Counted from the stretch's first letter, positions 1 through 12,188 are shown. The stretch: DNA of 64,000 nucleotides from Coptis chinensis (GCA_015680905.1 CM027380.1:33658001-33722000); one strand, 5' to 3'. The notes: generated by a model not told the origin, from the letters alone. Translations and numbers: made by a program.

Positions 1-116
1 GTAGCATGCAATGAGAAGAAAAAGCTTTAAGTCCTACTTATTCAACAAACAACAATTCATGGTTAAAAGTGATTAAGTTACTACAAATGGATAAATGAAA
101 TGATCTTTAAGATTAC

Positions 117-452
117 CTGTAAGAACTGAAGGGGTAAGTTTCCTCTGCTCTTTGCTTCAGGAAGTTGGGAAAGTTCAGCAACATTAGTAAGAAAGGCTAA
201 CCTTCCATGCCTTGTACAAGCTAACCATGTTCCTCCAGCAACTTCATCTCTTCCACCCAATACTTCACCACCTTCCCACCATGCTACTGGCTTAGTAGCC
301 CTTTATTAAATTCAAATAAATTAATAAATAAAGAAATAGAAAGTCAACAGAAAAGAAATGAATTGATACCTGTTGTAGTATTCATCTCTGTTTGACAATA
401 GAAGCAGTGGATAGAAAGGGTGGTCTTGCCAGATGAAAACTGCTATACACAT
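117..452 (-). CDS. TANGO2: TANGO2-like (NRDE family) protein, first two exons, cut by the window edge
   Basis: Exon 1 is 452-370 (ATG at 452-450) and exon 2 is 300-117. The GT-AG junctions join in phase 2 and the second exon ends in a good GTAATC donor at 116. The product begins MCIAVFIWQDHPFYP and carries the family motif SNRDE at residues 20-24, then WWEGGEVLGGRDE and GGTWLACTRHGRLAFLTNV. These are the hallmarks of the N-terminal nucleophile-like TANGO2/DUF833 family, named for a role in secretory and Golgi organisation, with links to lipid and haem handling in other eukaryotes. Both exons are open and the spacing of motifs is normal. The remaining exons lie left of base 1. Its start faces that of the bromodomain gene. 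I am sure of the family; the exact plant function is not known to me. Confidence 0.85.
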
Positions 453-1167
453 TTTTTTTTTTTTTTATTGGTCTCACATCAATATTCTTCTACGTTTATA
501 AACCTCCTTCACGACACATGTACCAACACCTGTTTCATGGGCCCATATCCCCCGTGTCATAGGTTACTATTGCATCTGGTTCGTCGGGTTGCAACGGGTT
601 AGCTGGTCTAATAAGAGGTTTCGACATGTTTTTATTTGCTGATTAAATTACAATCATGAAAATGGGTTCGGAACTCTTCTCCACAATATATAATCAAAAT
701 CGAACAATCAATGTTGTGTGTGACTGTCAGAAAAGTCGACGGCGAGTGATTCACCTAAAAAAAAAAGTGTACTATGAGTGACAAGAGTAGGCTCACAAGT
801 CACAACTGCAAAAGTGAAAAGTGGACAATTGCTACCTTGCTTTTACCAAACGGAAGTAACAAAATTTCGTAGCAATGCTTATCATAATTCATTAAAATAT
901 GTAGCTTACCCGGAACATAAGGCACGTGGCATTTATCATAAATTCGAAATCTATTTTTTTATATTGTCAGTAAATAAGGCACGTGGCAGAAGAAGGTTCA
1001 GTGGGTCCATGAGTCCCTTACACAGTCGCGTGAACTTAGGAAATACTCATCTTGAAAAGACCAATGTACCCCTAATAAAAAGCGAAAAATAAAAAAAAAA
1101 AAAAAAAAAATTTACCCCTCACATCGAAGAGAGAGAAAGGTGTGACAACCACAAGAAAGACAGAAAA
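453..1167. promoter_or_regulatory. Head-to-head intergenic region between the TANGO2-like and bromodomain genes
   Basis: These 715 bases separate two start codons on opposite strands, so both promoters and both 5' UTRs must lie here. I see long A and T runs (about 454-468 and 1090-1109) and no protein-coding signal. The sequence just upstream of 1168 is purine-rich, as often seen in plant leaders. No TATA box can be assigned with confidence. The small frames inside it are not supported. Confidence 0.5.
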
Positions 1168-4100
1168 ATGGGTAAGGCTTCTTCGGGTGGGTTAGTGGAG
1201 AAGAAGAAGAGCAAGAAATATAACAAAAACAAAAACAAAATTCAAATAAAGAAAAAAAAAGGACGACCCTCTCTATTAGACATACAAAAAAGAAATCTCC
1301 GTCTACAAAAACATACCCCACCACCTAAAAATAGCCGTAGATACACCCGTCGTAACCCGAATCCCGAGGCAGAAGAAGAAGAATCAGATGAGAATGATAA
1401 TAAGACAATTAGGAAAGAGAAGAAACTGAATGTGGTATTAAGAGGGACAAGATCTTTGAAAAGTAATAATAATTCTTCTTCTTCTCCTTATTTAGATTTA
1501 GGATTATACGGCTCTGATTCCAATGATGATGACGTGGAAGAACAAGAGCAAGAAGAAGATAATGATGATGATGTTCAAGAAAGTGAAGAAGAAGAAGAAG
1601 AAGAAGATGAAGAAGAAGAAGAAGAAGAGACTCCGGTTATTAAAAAGCGGAAAATTAATACTGGATCTGCTAATAAGGTGAATAATTGAGTATTATAGTT
1701 TCTTGAATTTCGTGGATCATTGACTTTGTCAACTGTTTTTTTTTTCGGATATTTTGAAGGTTTTACTTTTTATTTTATTTTATTTTGTGGCCATTTAATT
1801 TTCTACTTCCCACTATCTTTGAAAAAGTTGTAATTTGTCTTTTTGTTTAGCCTTTTTTTTTTCTTTCCTTTTTTTAGAATTATCAAGTACTAATTTTGAT
1901 TGTACTACATTATGCACGCAGGGAGAAAAGCAGAACTCTGTGGTGACAGCGACAGAGAAGCTTATTATTGGTTTGTTTTTTTTTTTTTATTTGTTTCTGA
2001 ACCTCGTGTTTTTTTCTGCTGACAGAATTTTTTTTACTTCTTTTTTGGTACTTCTGCAGCTTATGTTTTTGTGTTTCTTTTATGGACAGGTCCTCCATCG
2101 GACTCCGGTCCCACGACTCCGTTGCCATCCAAAAAGTTGTTGGTGTTCATTTTAGACAGAATACAAAAGTGTGTGTTACTACAGTTTACATCAAATTTTC
2201 TATTTGTTTTGTTGTTCTTCATTTTGATGGGATTTTTAACTGTAGGAAGGACACTTATGGAGTTTATTCGGAACCGGTGGATGCAAATGAGGTGCTTTTT
2301 TGATGTATTGCATTGATCTGTTGTTTAGTAAATTACCTTGTTCTTAATGTTAGATTGGGTTTGCTTATCGCGTACAGCTTCCTGACTATCACGAAATCAT
2401 TGAGAATCCAATGGATTTTGGAACTGTGAGGAAGAAACTTGAGGATGGAGCTTATACCACTTTGGAACAATTTGAGGTTGGTTAAATGCATTTGTTTTAG
2501 TACAACGTTAGATTTTACCTTCTATATATTGTAGTTATGTCGCAAAATGATTTTCTTTTTTTCTTACTTTCGAAGTTGAATGTTTATTGCCTATTGGAAA
2601 TTGGCTTTTCTACACTGGGTACATATCTTTATGAAATATAGTAAGGTCTTAGAGTAATCACTGATAATACTTCATGTCTAGTGGATGCTATTAGAACTGA
2701 GAGAGAGAGAGAGAGAGAATCTATGGTTATAGTGTGGACATAAACACAGTTTTTGAACTATTGACTCGTTTGATTTGTCATGGAGGGAGACAGAGCACAT
2801 GATTAGGGTGCATTTTGGATGTCCTTTTTATTTTTTCCACTGACGGTTTTATCACTGCATTCCCAATGCTTTCATTAATGGATGAACAACAGACCCTGTT
2901 AAGTAGGATTTGACTATTAGGGGGATTCTTGTCCATATTGAATATTGTAATCCTGAGTTGGCTTCTGGTGAGAGAGGGAAGGAGAGAGACATCTGAGATA
3001 GAGACATGTTTTCTGTTGCAAACAAATTTTGTGAGAAAGGCTTTGCTGGTATTTACTTTAGGGAGAAGGAAGGAGAGTTTGAGATATAGTGTGGTATGTG
3101 TCAAGATGGGTTTAGTTGATCTGTTTTTTGTATTCAATGAGCTAAAAAGTGACGACTTGATTGGTCTGCACAAGTAGCCCCTTGGGCTGCCTCGACGCTG
3201 CTTGTGGCAACAACCTGCGATTAATCTCACTAAAATTGACAACTTGGGCACTGAAGCAGCAAGCCGCAATCGGCCTTTGACCACTGAGATACTTAAGATA
3301 ATTACTATCCTTTTAAATGCCTAACAAAACTATGGCAGATGGATAAGGGTATCCTATGGGCTAAGGGTGAATAGTATATTTCTTTGATATCGTGCATAAA
3401 CGGATTGTGTCTCAATATCTAGGTGTTTGTGCGGTCTTCTCTGTAGTTCTCGGTTGGTCATACCCTTTATTTGAAGTCAATGTCTTTATTTTTCTATTTT
3501 AGCTAGAGGTGATCTTGTTAGACCAATTTTTACGCTAGTGACTCATCCTGCAATTTGCTCATCCTTGTAAATAAGGTTTTGAGGATCAAACCATGATTAC
3601 AATATTCCTTTCTAGTCATATATATATATATATATATTAGTAGATCATATCCGTTTACCATGGTTTATACCACGCCCCTTTACAGTACGGGTTAAGAGCT
3701 AATATTTTGTGGATATGATCTACTAATTATGGATAGCTACTCCACCAAAATTCGGCTAATTTGGAAACCTCTAACCTAGTTAAAAAATGTTGCCAACTTT
3801 GAATTTTTTTTTAACGGCCTAGATTCTTCGATTTTGCAATCCTCTTTTGACATTATTAAACACCATCAAATGAGATGAAATTTTGTGAAGGTGATCTTCA
3901 TGGTTTGTTGGACATATCCACAAAAAAATTAGGTTCTAGTTCGTATTGTGGGTGAAGTTGTGGGGTATGGTATAAACCATGGTATATTGATCCCTCCCTT
4001 GTATACTACGATTAATAAAGTCCCCGGTACACTGAATATGGTTTGAGAACAAACACTAAGAAAGGAATACATGATATCCTATATTACATGGACACGCCAT

Positions 4101-6819
4101 ATTTAAAAAATAATATGGACGGATACGTATACACATGTCCGTCTCGGACACATTGTATTTGATATGCCTCAATCGTCTATATTTTACCGTGTCAGACACT
4201 TCGTATCTGTGTCGGAGACAGACACATCCATCCGTGTCAAGGTAACTTAGATGATATCTGATAAAAAAAAAAAAATTAGCCCTTACAAATGCTGGTGATA
4301 GAGGTCAAGAATTTTGTTTTAATGACCAGATTGACTTCTGTTTATGTCATCTGTATCATCTGTGTTCTGTTGTACCTGCAACTTTCTTGTTGGACAAAGA
4401 TCTTTTGTTTGTTGTCCGCCCCCAAAAAAAGATCTACAACTTATTTGCCTTTGCTGAGAACCCGTTCTTCATTTCCGAGCACCGTACTGACATCTGCTAC
4501 GTACTTCATTTCTTTTAATGAGTAGTATTGTTTTTAACAAGTCTATTTCTGTTTAGAATATTGGACTGACAGAGAATTGATTAGGACACAATGCAAAATA
4601 TACATTGAAAATTTTAATTTCAAGAGTGTGAACTATACACTTTTTGTTATGCAGAGTGATGTCTTCTTGATAAGCTCAAATGCAATGCAATATAATTCAC
4701 CGGATACCATATATTTCAGACAGGTATATTCAACTGTGGCCCTATTTTTCTATTTGAGTAGAATAATGTTATTTCTTATTTGAACAAAAGTTGGGGCTTC
4801 CCCTAGGCAAGGGCAATACAAGAATTGGCGAAAAAGAACTTCGGAAACTTAAGGCATGATAGTGATAATGAACAAGAAGAACCCAAGATAGTAAGGAGAG
4901 GTAGACCACCAAAGCACCTGAAAAAGTCATTTGGGAAGACTTCTTCAGAACAAGATGGTTCCGATGCAACTCTTTCAAAGACTGTAGATAATGCAGTCGG
5001 GTCCAATTCTTATAATTTACGGAAAGGAGACAGGTATGTATTTGCTGATGCATCAAGAAGAAACTTCCAAGGGTCTCGGAATAATGATGCTTCTAGTAGT
5101 TGGATGGCAGACCACAAGTTCGAGAAAAGTGATGAACTCTTAGGTTTGAGACTTGAGCCTCTTCTGTTTACTTTCTGCTTTTATTGTCCTCTTGTGCCCT
5201 TAATTGTGTTTGGATGTTTCTAAGCTGAGTTGTGTACAGGTTCTTCTATGAAGGCTTTCTCAATGAAATATGGAAAAAAGCAAATATTTTTAGATGAAAG
5301 CCGACGTAACACATACACAAATTCCCATCCATCAGCTGTTGGAAGCGAGTATTCAATATTTGATGGGGAGAAGAAACAACTGTTGCCAGTAAGTGTTTAA
5401 AAAAACTTTATTTGTAGGTCACTGGAAATTTTCTGGATTGGTGTTCTGCAATTAGTTAATAGTGCCTGTGAGATAGTTAAGTACATGTGTCACCCTTGAA
5501 ATGAAATTTTAGGACTTACCATTTCTCAATTGAAACATTACTGGGCGGAAAATTGTCTGTATCTTAAATTTAGGTCTTGCTTGTTGGGGCCTATTTTGAG
5601 GTCACCCATTTCCAAACCTATGAGGAGGGTCTACCAGTATCTCAAAATTTGCTGTCTGTAGCGAGCTGTGTATCAATGTATGTACACGCCATATTTCAAA
5701 AAAAATCCGTGTCAGATATGTATCCACGTGTCCGACAAGGACTCGTTGTATATTTGTATGCAATATACTATATGCCTCAGTTTTTGATATTTCACCATGT
5801 CAGACACTCCATATCCATGTTGGATGCAGACACGTATCCGTGTTAATGTAACTTAGGTAGCGAGTATACCCATTGTCATGAGATTACCCTTTGTGTTACA
5901 GGTGGGTCTTCACACTGAGCATGGGTACGCAAGAAGCCTGGCTAGGTTTGCTGCAAACCTTGGGCCTGTTGCTTGGAGAGTTGCCTCCAGGAAGATAGAA
6001 AAATCGTTGCCTCCTGGAATGAAGTTTGGCTGTGGATGGGTTGGAGATGAAGAGGCTCCACAATTACAGACATCATCAGTCCCAACTTTGACTCCATGTC
6101 CATTACCGCAGAAGCAACCCCTTTCTTCAACTCAAACTTTATCATCTACCGGTGTGCCTCTCATGGTTGAATCAAAAGATGTACTGTTGAAGCGGGAACA
6201 TGTAAACAGCTCGTCTTTAGATGTTTATCCAAATAGAACTATACCCTCTTCACTCGCCTCTTCCTCTACTAGTGTAAGTAGAATTTCTGAACCTTATACT
6301 GAACAAATCGAAGCTCCAAGTAGAGTAAAGGATGGCGGGTTTGGTTTGATGAGCAATGGTGGCAGTGGGATCAGACCTCCATTCCAGATTCATCAGAGCC
6401 CTATTGTAAACGCACCCTTGAATGGTTTCAGTGGTGGTTTTGGCCCTAACATATCATCTCAGATGGGTAAATTGGTAAGGCCTCACTGGTCAGGTGGAAG
6501 CCTCAGTTCAGAAGGTTCAGTGCATTCTCGAATGCTTGATATGGTTTCGAGAAGTAATTTCATCAATTCAATGCCTACAAATCAGTCTGAGTTGGACAAC
6601 ACAAAGCTACCTGGTAGCTCGAGTACCATAAATGAAGGCACATTCATGCCAAGCACTGGGGTGGGACTCCATCCACAAGCCTCGTGGAATGGATTGTTAC
6701 TGCAGCAAAAACTAGATTCAAAACCACCTGACTTGAATATCAGATTCCAATCACCTGGATCGCCAAGTTCCAGTGTGCGGGTTGATTCTCCTCAGCCAGA
6801 TTTAGCATTGCAGCTGTGA
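1168..6819 (+). CDS. Bromodomain-containing nuclear protein, nine exons, 751 aa
   Basis: Exons: 1168-1677, 1922-1970, 2090-2168, 2246-2291, 2378-2476, 4655-4723, 4807-5143, 5240-5388, 5902-6819. All junctions are GT-AG and the phases match, giving 752 codons with the stop. Residues 1-170 are basic (KKKKGRPSLLD, an AT-hook-like GRP motif) and then very acidic, with long Glu runs around 118-155. The bromodomain is about residues 197-290. It contains LPDYHEIIENPMDFGTVRKK and SSNAMQYN, whose last Asn is the usual acetyl-lysine contact. Exon 7 adds a second RRGRPPK AT-hook. Exon 9 carries a conserved block VGLHTEHGYARSLARF and a Ser/Pro-rich tail. This is the layout of the Arabidopsis AT1G20670/AT1G76380 bromodomain family (related to BRD1/BRD13-type chromatin subunits). 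It likely binds acetylated histones. Exon 5 is followed by a 2.2-kb intron full of repeats. The gene is intact. Confidence 0.9.
2699..2718. repeat. (GA)n microsatellite in bromodomain-gene intron 5
   Basis: Uninterrupted GA dinucleotides for about ten units inside the long intron between exons 5 and 6. Confidence 0.9.
3636..3984. repeat. Two overlapping inverted repeats in intron 5
   Basis: A perfect 17-base inverted pair lies at 3636-3652 (ATTAGTAGATCATATCC) and 3711-3727. A second perfect 17-base pair, TACCATGGTTTATACCA, lies at 3656-3672 and 3968-3984. The second pair extends a few bases inward with mismatches (CCCC/GGGG). The arrangement suggests a short foldback or MITE-type insertion, perhaps two nested ones. 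I could not find a convincing target duplication, so the class is open. A (TA)n run abuts the left side. Confidence 0.6.
4088..4255 (+). repeat. Dispersed repeat, copy 1 (intron 5)
   Basis: This block runs from ACACGCCATATTT to GTAACTTAG and is rich in GTGTC/GACAC words. A diverged copy in the same orientation sits in intron 8 of the same gene at 5686-5858. The two share both ends and the order of internal words. It is probably a small non-coding transposon of unknown class. Confidence 0.55.
5686..5858 (+). repeat. Dispersed repeat, copy 2 (intron 8)
   Basis: Diverged copy of the repeat at 4088-4255, with the same ends (ACACGCCATATTT, GTAACTTAG). It lies just upstream of the acceptor for exon 9 (5902). 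Confidence 0.55.
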
Positions 6820-7120
6820 ATTGTGGGAAAAGTCATTGATTATTGTTCTTATAAATTGGGTTGATGAGATTGATGAATTTAGAAATTTAGATTCAGTGAT
6901 AAAGAGAAGAAAGAAAGGTCTCTTGATGAGAAAGCATGTCTTCACCCAAATGTATTGTTAAGCGTAGTGGGTGGTTTGTACAGATTAATATATTTAATTT
7001 TTAGGTTAGAGCGCTAGAAAGAAATCTCATTGTAACAATTTTAACTCATTTGCTTAGTTGAAGTGAATATATCTGAATCAGATTTTCAGAACCTGGTGTG
7101 GCTCGTCTCTCTACTCAATG

Positions 7121-8002
7121 TAGGGGTGTAATACGGGGCGGGCTGGGTCAACTGCGGGTCAAATAGTGATGGGTCGGGGCGGGTCTAGGGGATACAAATC
7201 CAGTGGTCTCCGACAGGGCGGGGGTTGAAGTGTCATGTCTTAGTACCATCACCCGGCCTGTTGGGTCAGTTTACGGGGCGGGTCATCTGGGCTGGGTGGA
7301 AATTATCATTTTAATCCAATTTCACTCAAAAAACTTTCTAATTCTGCAAGTAATATATTTCCAATTCACAAAGATAGTAGAAAAAATTGAATCAATCAAT
7401 AAAAAATAAACAAAAATAAAAAAACTTGAATTTGAACCCAAAATCATATCTGTAAATTTGAAACTTATTTATCATGATTTACCATTTGTAAATTGATTAT
7501 TTTCCATAGTATGATAAAATGAAGATGGGAGCAAAGATCTATGGTACAAAACAATAAAATATAAAATAAAAGAATTCGAAATTAATACAAGGATGAATGA
7601 TTTATCTTCTCCAAAATTCGAAAGTTAAATTTGAACTTTTGATATTTTCCCAATGTTCAAACTTGAATATGTGAAATTGATGTTGAACTCATAAGTTTGT
7701 ATTCATATCTATCAAATTCCTACAAAAGTTGAAAGAAATTATAAACAAAATACAAAAATATTAGAGTTAGAGTATTGAAATTGTGCGGGTCAACGGGGTT
7801 GGGTCAACGACTTTTGACACGGTACGGGTCGGGTGGTTTGACGGGTCGGGTTTGAGCATAGAACCTACACCCATATTCCGACCGCACAAAAACAGTGGCG
7901 GGGCGGGGTGGGTCTATTTTCGGGTCGGTGCGGGTTTGGGTGGCGGGTGAAGACTGGGTACCCTACCGGATGATGGGTCAACGGTTTTTTTTTACACTCC
8001 TA
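7121..8002. mobile_element. Non-autonomous hAT-type DNA transposon, 882 bp
   Basis: The ends are TAGGGGTGTAA on the left and TTACACTCCTA on the right, an 11-bp terminal inverted repeat with one mismatch. The element is flanked by an exact 8-bp direct repeat, ACTCAATG, at 7113-7120 and 8003-8010. An 8-bp duplication with this terminal sequence is the signature of the hAT superfamily. About 150-200 bases at each end are packed with GGGTC/GCGGG words, which fits subterminal transposase-binding repeats. The middle is AT-rich and has no transposase frame. It sits about 300 bases past the bromodomain stop codon, possibly within its 3' UTR. Confidence 0.88.
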
Positions 8003-8010
8003 ACTCAATG

Positions 8011-9414
8011 TATAAAGCAAATATGAAAAATTGAAAACCATCTATCTACTCAAACGCATAATATATTTCCAAAATAGCAGACTCAAACGCATAATGCAGG
8101 CAAAGGAAGCGATATATAGAGCTAATTTTCAGAGGTTATCATCTAGACATCCACTATACATAATTGTTTTAACAAGAAATAAGGCTCAACCCCTTGGTTC
8201 TAACTCAGTTGAGTATAAACTCCCTCCCATCGGCCCATATCATATAACTTCCCTATTATTTAGGTGTCGTTAAATAACCTCACTGCTTTAAAAAAAAAAT
8301 AAAATCTAGTTTGTTTTTATTTACCATTTTATCTTATTTCCCTTTTTACCTTTTTGGGATTGAAATTTTTCTGATTATATGTAAATGTATTTTTACATAG
8401 TTATATTTGCATAGTCATTGGAGTTATAAAAACTTAAATTTACATTGTAACTTTTGGGTTTGAAAATTTTCCTCACATAATATATGTAAATTTAAATTTA
8501 AATAGGTTAAGAAGACTCTGTAATTTTATATTGTCATATGTAAATTTACATTTTCATATGAAAACTTTAATTTACATATGTAAATTTAAATTTTAATATG
8601 TAAAAATACTATGCATGTAAATTTAAATTTTCCTATGAAAAAAAAATTCATATGAAAATTTAAATTTAAATAGGTTAAGAAGACTGTGTAATTTTATATT
8701 GTCATATGTAAATACAAATTTCTACACTATATGATAGCTGGGTTTTTAGGAGGCACACTTTTCAACCGAACAGTGTATTTCTAATCTCTCTATTTTAAGA
8801 TTTTAGAACCACTTCCCTTAATTATTCTAATCAGCTCTCTTTTTTTAAACAATTTACAAAAAACTCATTCATTTTATTAAAATTAGAATTAGTTTCATAT
8901 TATTTAAAATAATTTAGAAAACCTCTTTTACCACATTGAAATTATATTTAACTCTTTCTAATGTTTTTATATTGTTTTTTAGATTAGAACTAGAATTCAT
9001 AAAATCAGATGTTAGAGGTGAGCCACAAGTTTAAAGACTTAAAACAACACCAATGCTTAGCACGGTTGACATATTTGTTTACATAGGATGACTTCAGCCT
9101 GGTTTGTCCTTAAGCTGAAATTATAAGTAAAGATTGATGAACTCAGCCCGGGGTATTTTGGTCTGTTTTGGCTTTAATGTTATGATTTAAATAATAGAGA
9201 GGTTTTATGCATTTGTGCTAGGGGGGTTTTGTGTAACAATTTTTTGGTGAGGGAGATTAAACCCAAAATCTGATTATTTTAAACAGGTCCAAATTGTATC
9301 GGAAAAACCAATATCAATCTTCTTCTTGCAATTTAATTTATGGTCATCACAATACTTGTTTAAGATTGACTCAAGTGTTTTCTAGGAGTGGATCACTAAA
9401 AAAAAAACACAGGG
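8011..9414. other. AT-rich intergenic stretch with an internal direct repeat
   Basis: No gene seen. A block of about 58 bases ending in TTGTCATATGTAAAT occurs at about 8490-8548 and again at 8658-8715. The sequence around them repeats CATATG and TAAATTTAAATTT words. The class of repeat is not clear. Confidence 0.5.
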
Positions 9415-10544
9415 ATGGTGAGTAGCCAATTTCCAGTGGAGGTAGTGATCGAGATACTTTCAAGGGTACCACTCAAATACTTGTGTCAATTCAGGTGTGT
9501 ATGTAAAACCTGGCTTCAACTACTTACGTCTGATACTCATTTTATCAATTTACATCTCAAACGTGCATCCCAAGTCAACAACAACGATCCTAGCTTCATC
9601 CTTCTAAACAGAAATCAACAACTAGACACCCAGTTTTACTACGTAGATTGTGCAACATCATGGGATAAGGCCATTCATTTGGAATTTCCTTCAGGGCCCG
9701 GACACAATACTCAATTGTCGGTATTTCTAATGGATTGGTTTGTTTACGCGGTGAAATTTTGTTATCTAAATTCTACTTGTGGAACCCGCTCACGAAAGAT
9801 CATATTACCATCCCATGTCCACCTATTCCATCTCATTTTGTTCCACACAATACGACTACAGAATTTGGATTTGGTTTTCATCAAGTTAGTAATGAGTATA
9901 AGGTGATAAGAATTGCTTGTTCTCATCGAGATTACGGTTATTTAGAAGACCATTTTCAGTCACATTTCAGTGTGTATACTCTTGGAGGGCCAGTTATGTG
10001 GAGAACTCTAGAAGATGAGTCGTGTATTGGTAACAGTGTTGTCAAACCTTCTATTGCGCTTGTTAATGGAGCTCTTTATTGGTTTGCAGCTAAGCCTGGG
10101 AACTTATTTACATGGAATGTAATTGTTTCTTTTGATATTAAGGACGAGGTTTTTCAAGAGATACCACGACCGAATGATGTTGACTTTCACGATTCTTTTA
10201 ACAGAATTGAGAGAATTGGGGAATTGGGTGGATTTCTTTCTATTTTCTGTGTGCTTCGCCAAGTTGTAGTTGAGGTATGGGTGATGATAGAACACGGTTC
10301 TTGGACAAAACAATTCAATGTTGGGCGACCAAATGTACGGGGGAGGTTTAGTTACCTGTAACCACTAGGGATTGCAAGCAATGGAGAGATTATTATAATG
10401 AAAGATAATTGGCAGTTGATATTGTATAATGCAGAAACCAACTCAATCACGAAACTGAAAAAATCTGGAATTCAATTTTATGGTGTAATTACTTACATAG
10501 GGAGCCTCGCCTCGCCAAGGATTATCAGTGGAGTCCATCAATGA
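9415..10544 (+). pseudogene. F-box protein (F-box-associated type), broken
   Basis: The frame starts MVSSQFPVEVVIEILSRVPL, followed by FRCVCKTWLQLL, a normal N-terminal F-box that would bind SKP1 in an SCF ubiquitin ligase. Around 9715-9735 the frame shifts: the family motif SNGLVCLRGE is read one frame over from the F-box. The second frame continues with LWNPLTKDHITIPCP and GFHQVSNEYKVIRI, typical of the F-box-associated interaction domain. A TAA at 10359-10361 then interrupts it, and coding-like sequence (PLGIASNGEIII) runs on to a TGA at 10542-10544. One frameshift plus one nonsense codon make this a pseudogene, although the F-box alone would still be read. Intronless, as usual for the family. 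Confidence 0.82.
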
Positions 10545-10784
10545 AGAGGTAATTCTAAAATCACCAAAACTTCTAGATAGCAATTATATATGCATTCCAT
10601 ATGTGGTTGAGTCATGCAGAATTGATACAGACACGTAGAATCCTTTAGGATCGTTGCTTTGGGAAGATTATTAGAATTCAATCATATTAAGAAACGGAGT
10701 AAATGTTACCAGAAAATTGTTTGGCAATCGCAGAAGAACAATTTTTCATTTTGTGTTTGCCTAAACTGAAAATTTTCTTACAGA

Positions 10785-11012
10785 GTTTCCAGAGCCTGAA
10801 CTTTGCACTTGTTGCTATGAAGAATGATATCTTCTTAATAAGCTCCAAAGCAATGCAATATGATGCACCAGATTCCATATATTTGAGACAGGTATGTACA
10901 AGTCTGATCCCATTTTGCTTTCAATATATTATCGATATAACTTGGTCGAACAAAAGTTGATGCTTTCCCCTGGCAAGGCAGTATGAGAGTTGGTGAAAAA
11001 GAACTTTGAAAT
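10785..11012 (+). pseudogene. Fragment copied from the bromodomain gene (exon 6, intron 6, start of exon 7)
   Basis: KNDIFLISSKAMQYDAPDSI at about 10822-10885 matches exon 6 of the gene at 1168-6819 (SDVFLISSNAMQYN). The match continues through the intron, including CAAAAGTTG, and into exon 7 (TGAAAAAGAACTTTG). The intron is retained, so this is a DNA-level copy and not a retrocopy. The exon 7 acceptor, TAG in the parent, reads TGG here, so splicing would fail. At about 11012 the copy joins the second F-box fragment directly. Confidence 0.8.
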
Positions 11013-11530
11013 GTAAGGGTACCATGTAAATATCTTTCCCAGTTCAGGAGCGTAGCAAAATCTGGCTCAGATTACTCAAGATATTCGATTCTCATTTCAT
11101 GAATTTACATCTCAAACATTCAATCAAATCAAAACAACGACACTGGTCTTATACTTCTCCATAAAACAATGGAGATACCACCAAGTTTTACCATGCAGAA
11201 TATGTACCATTTCACGAGGCACTGAAATTGGCATTTTACGCACATGTTGGTATCTGCAAGGGAATGTTATGTTTAACCAACTATGTCCAAGTAGATGTAA
11301 ATTTGTCTGACTTCGATGAACACGCCTCCCCCGCCATTGGGAAATTCTACAGCAGTACAGCTATACATATGGAACCTTCTATGGAAAGACCACATTACCA
11401 TCCCATGTCCACCTGTCAGTCTTGTTTTGTTACTAGTGATGATGAAATGAGTACCATAATTGGGTTCAGTTCTGATCAAGCTACTAATGACTACAAGGTG
11501 TTAAGAATTTGTTCTCTTCTTTTAATTCGG
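11013..11530 (+). pseudogene. Second F-box protein fragment, heavily frameshifted
   Basis: It begins inside the F-box (AGGGTACC... encodes the RVPxKYLxQFR region) and lacks the start. Later pieces lie in different frames: DHITIPCPPVSLVLL near 11385-11430 matches the first copy's DHITIPCPPIP, and IIGFSSDQATNDYKVLRI at 11455-11508 matches its GFHQVSNEYKVIRI. Several indels and stops make it non-functional. It is a paralogue of the F-box pseudogene 1.6 kb upstream. Confidence 0.75.
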
Positions 11531-12183
11531 AGTATATTTTGGCTGCCAAACTTGACAAGGAAAGGGATTGACAAGAACAACTTGTGTTTGCAGATATTGA
11601 GATGTCGAAGTTTGCAAGTATTATTTGAACGCTGATGTGATATAATATAGCAATAGTATGAATCTTGTGTCTTAGAATCAAGTGTCTGAATAGTTGCTAA
11701 TTCTTATGGCTGGTTGCTTGTTTTAGTTGGAATTAATTGTTATGTGTTTATGGTGAAATTACTAAATTTGCTTTCAATGCACTGATTCCTAATTTTACCT
11801 TATGTTACTAGATTTTTTTCTCAGTTTCTCATATAATTTCTCCTTAGGCTTGATTTCTTGCCGCAGAATGAATATAGCAGGACTGCCCTAATTTGTCTTG
11901 AAATGAGTATCAGATGGCTTGCTTTTGATGCCACAAGGTATGACTATTTTCTGTTATTGCAAGGGAAATGAATAAAGCAATTTGATTGTCCTTACAAGTT
12001 TCATCAGACTTTACTGAATTTTCGTTTGAGGATTAATAGCCACTTGGTACTTGGTAAGATTCTTTTGTTAATGAAGTTGATTTCATTAATAGAAACACAT
12101 TTGTGCACACGAGTACGTGACATAATCCTACCTAACAGGTGAAATAAGGTAGATCCCATATCAGGAGGGTTTCATTGCACACT
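11531..12183. other. Intergenic, nothing recognised
   Basis: AT-rich sequence without a supported gene or clear repeat. Confidence 0.4.
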
Positions 12184-12188
12184 GTTTC

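Noticed and set aside
420-602. Open frame of 60 codons on the plus strand
   Set aside because: It is the antisense of TANGO2-like exon 1 and the T run beside it.
1835-2316. Several overlapping small frames
   Set aside because: They are intron sequence and shifted readings of exons 2-4 of the bromodomain gene.
2778-3284. 168-codon frame on the minus strand
   Set aside because: Lies wholly inside bromodomain intron 5 with no recognisable protein. Composition is ordinary and there is no splice support.
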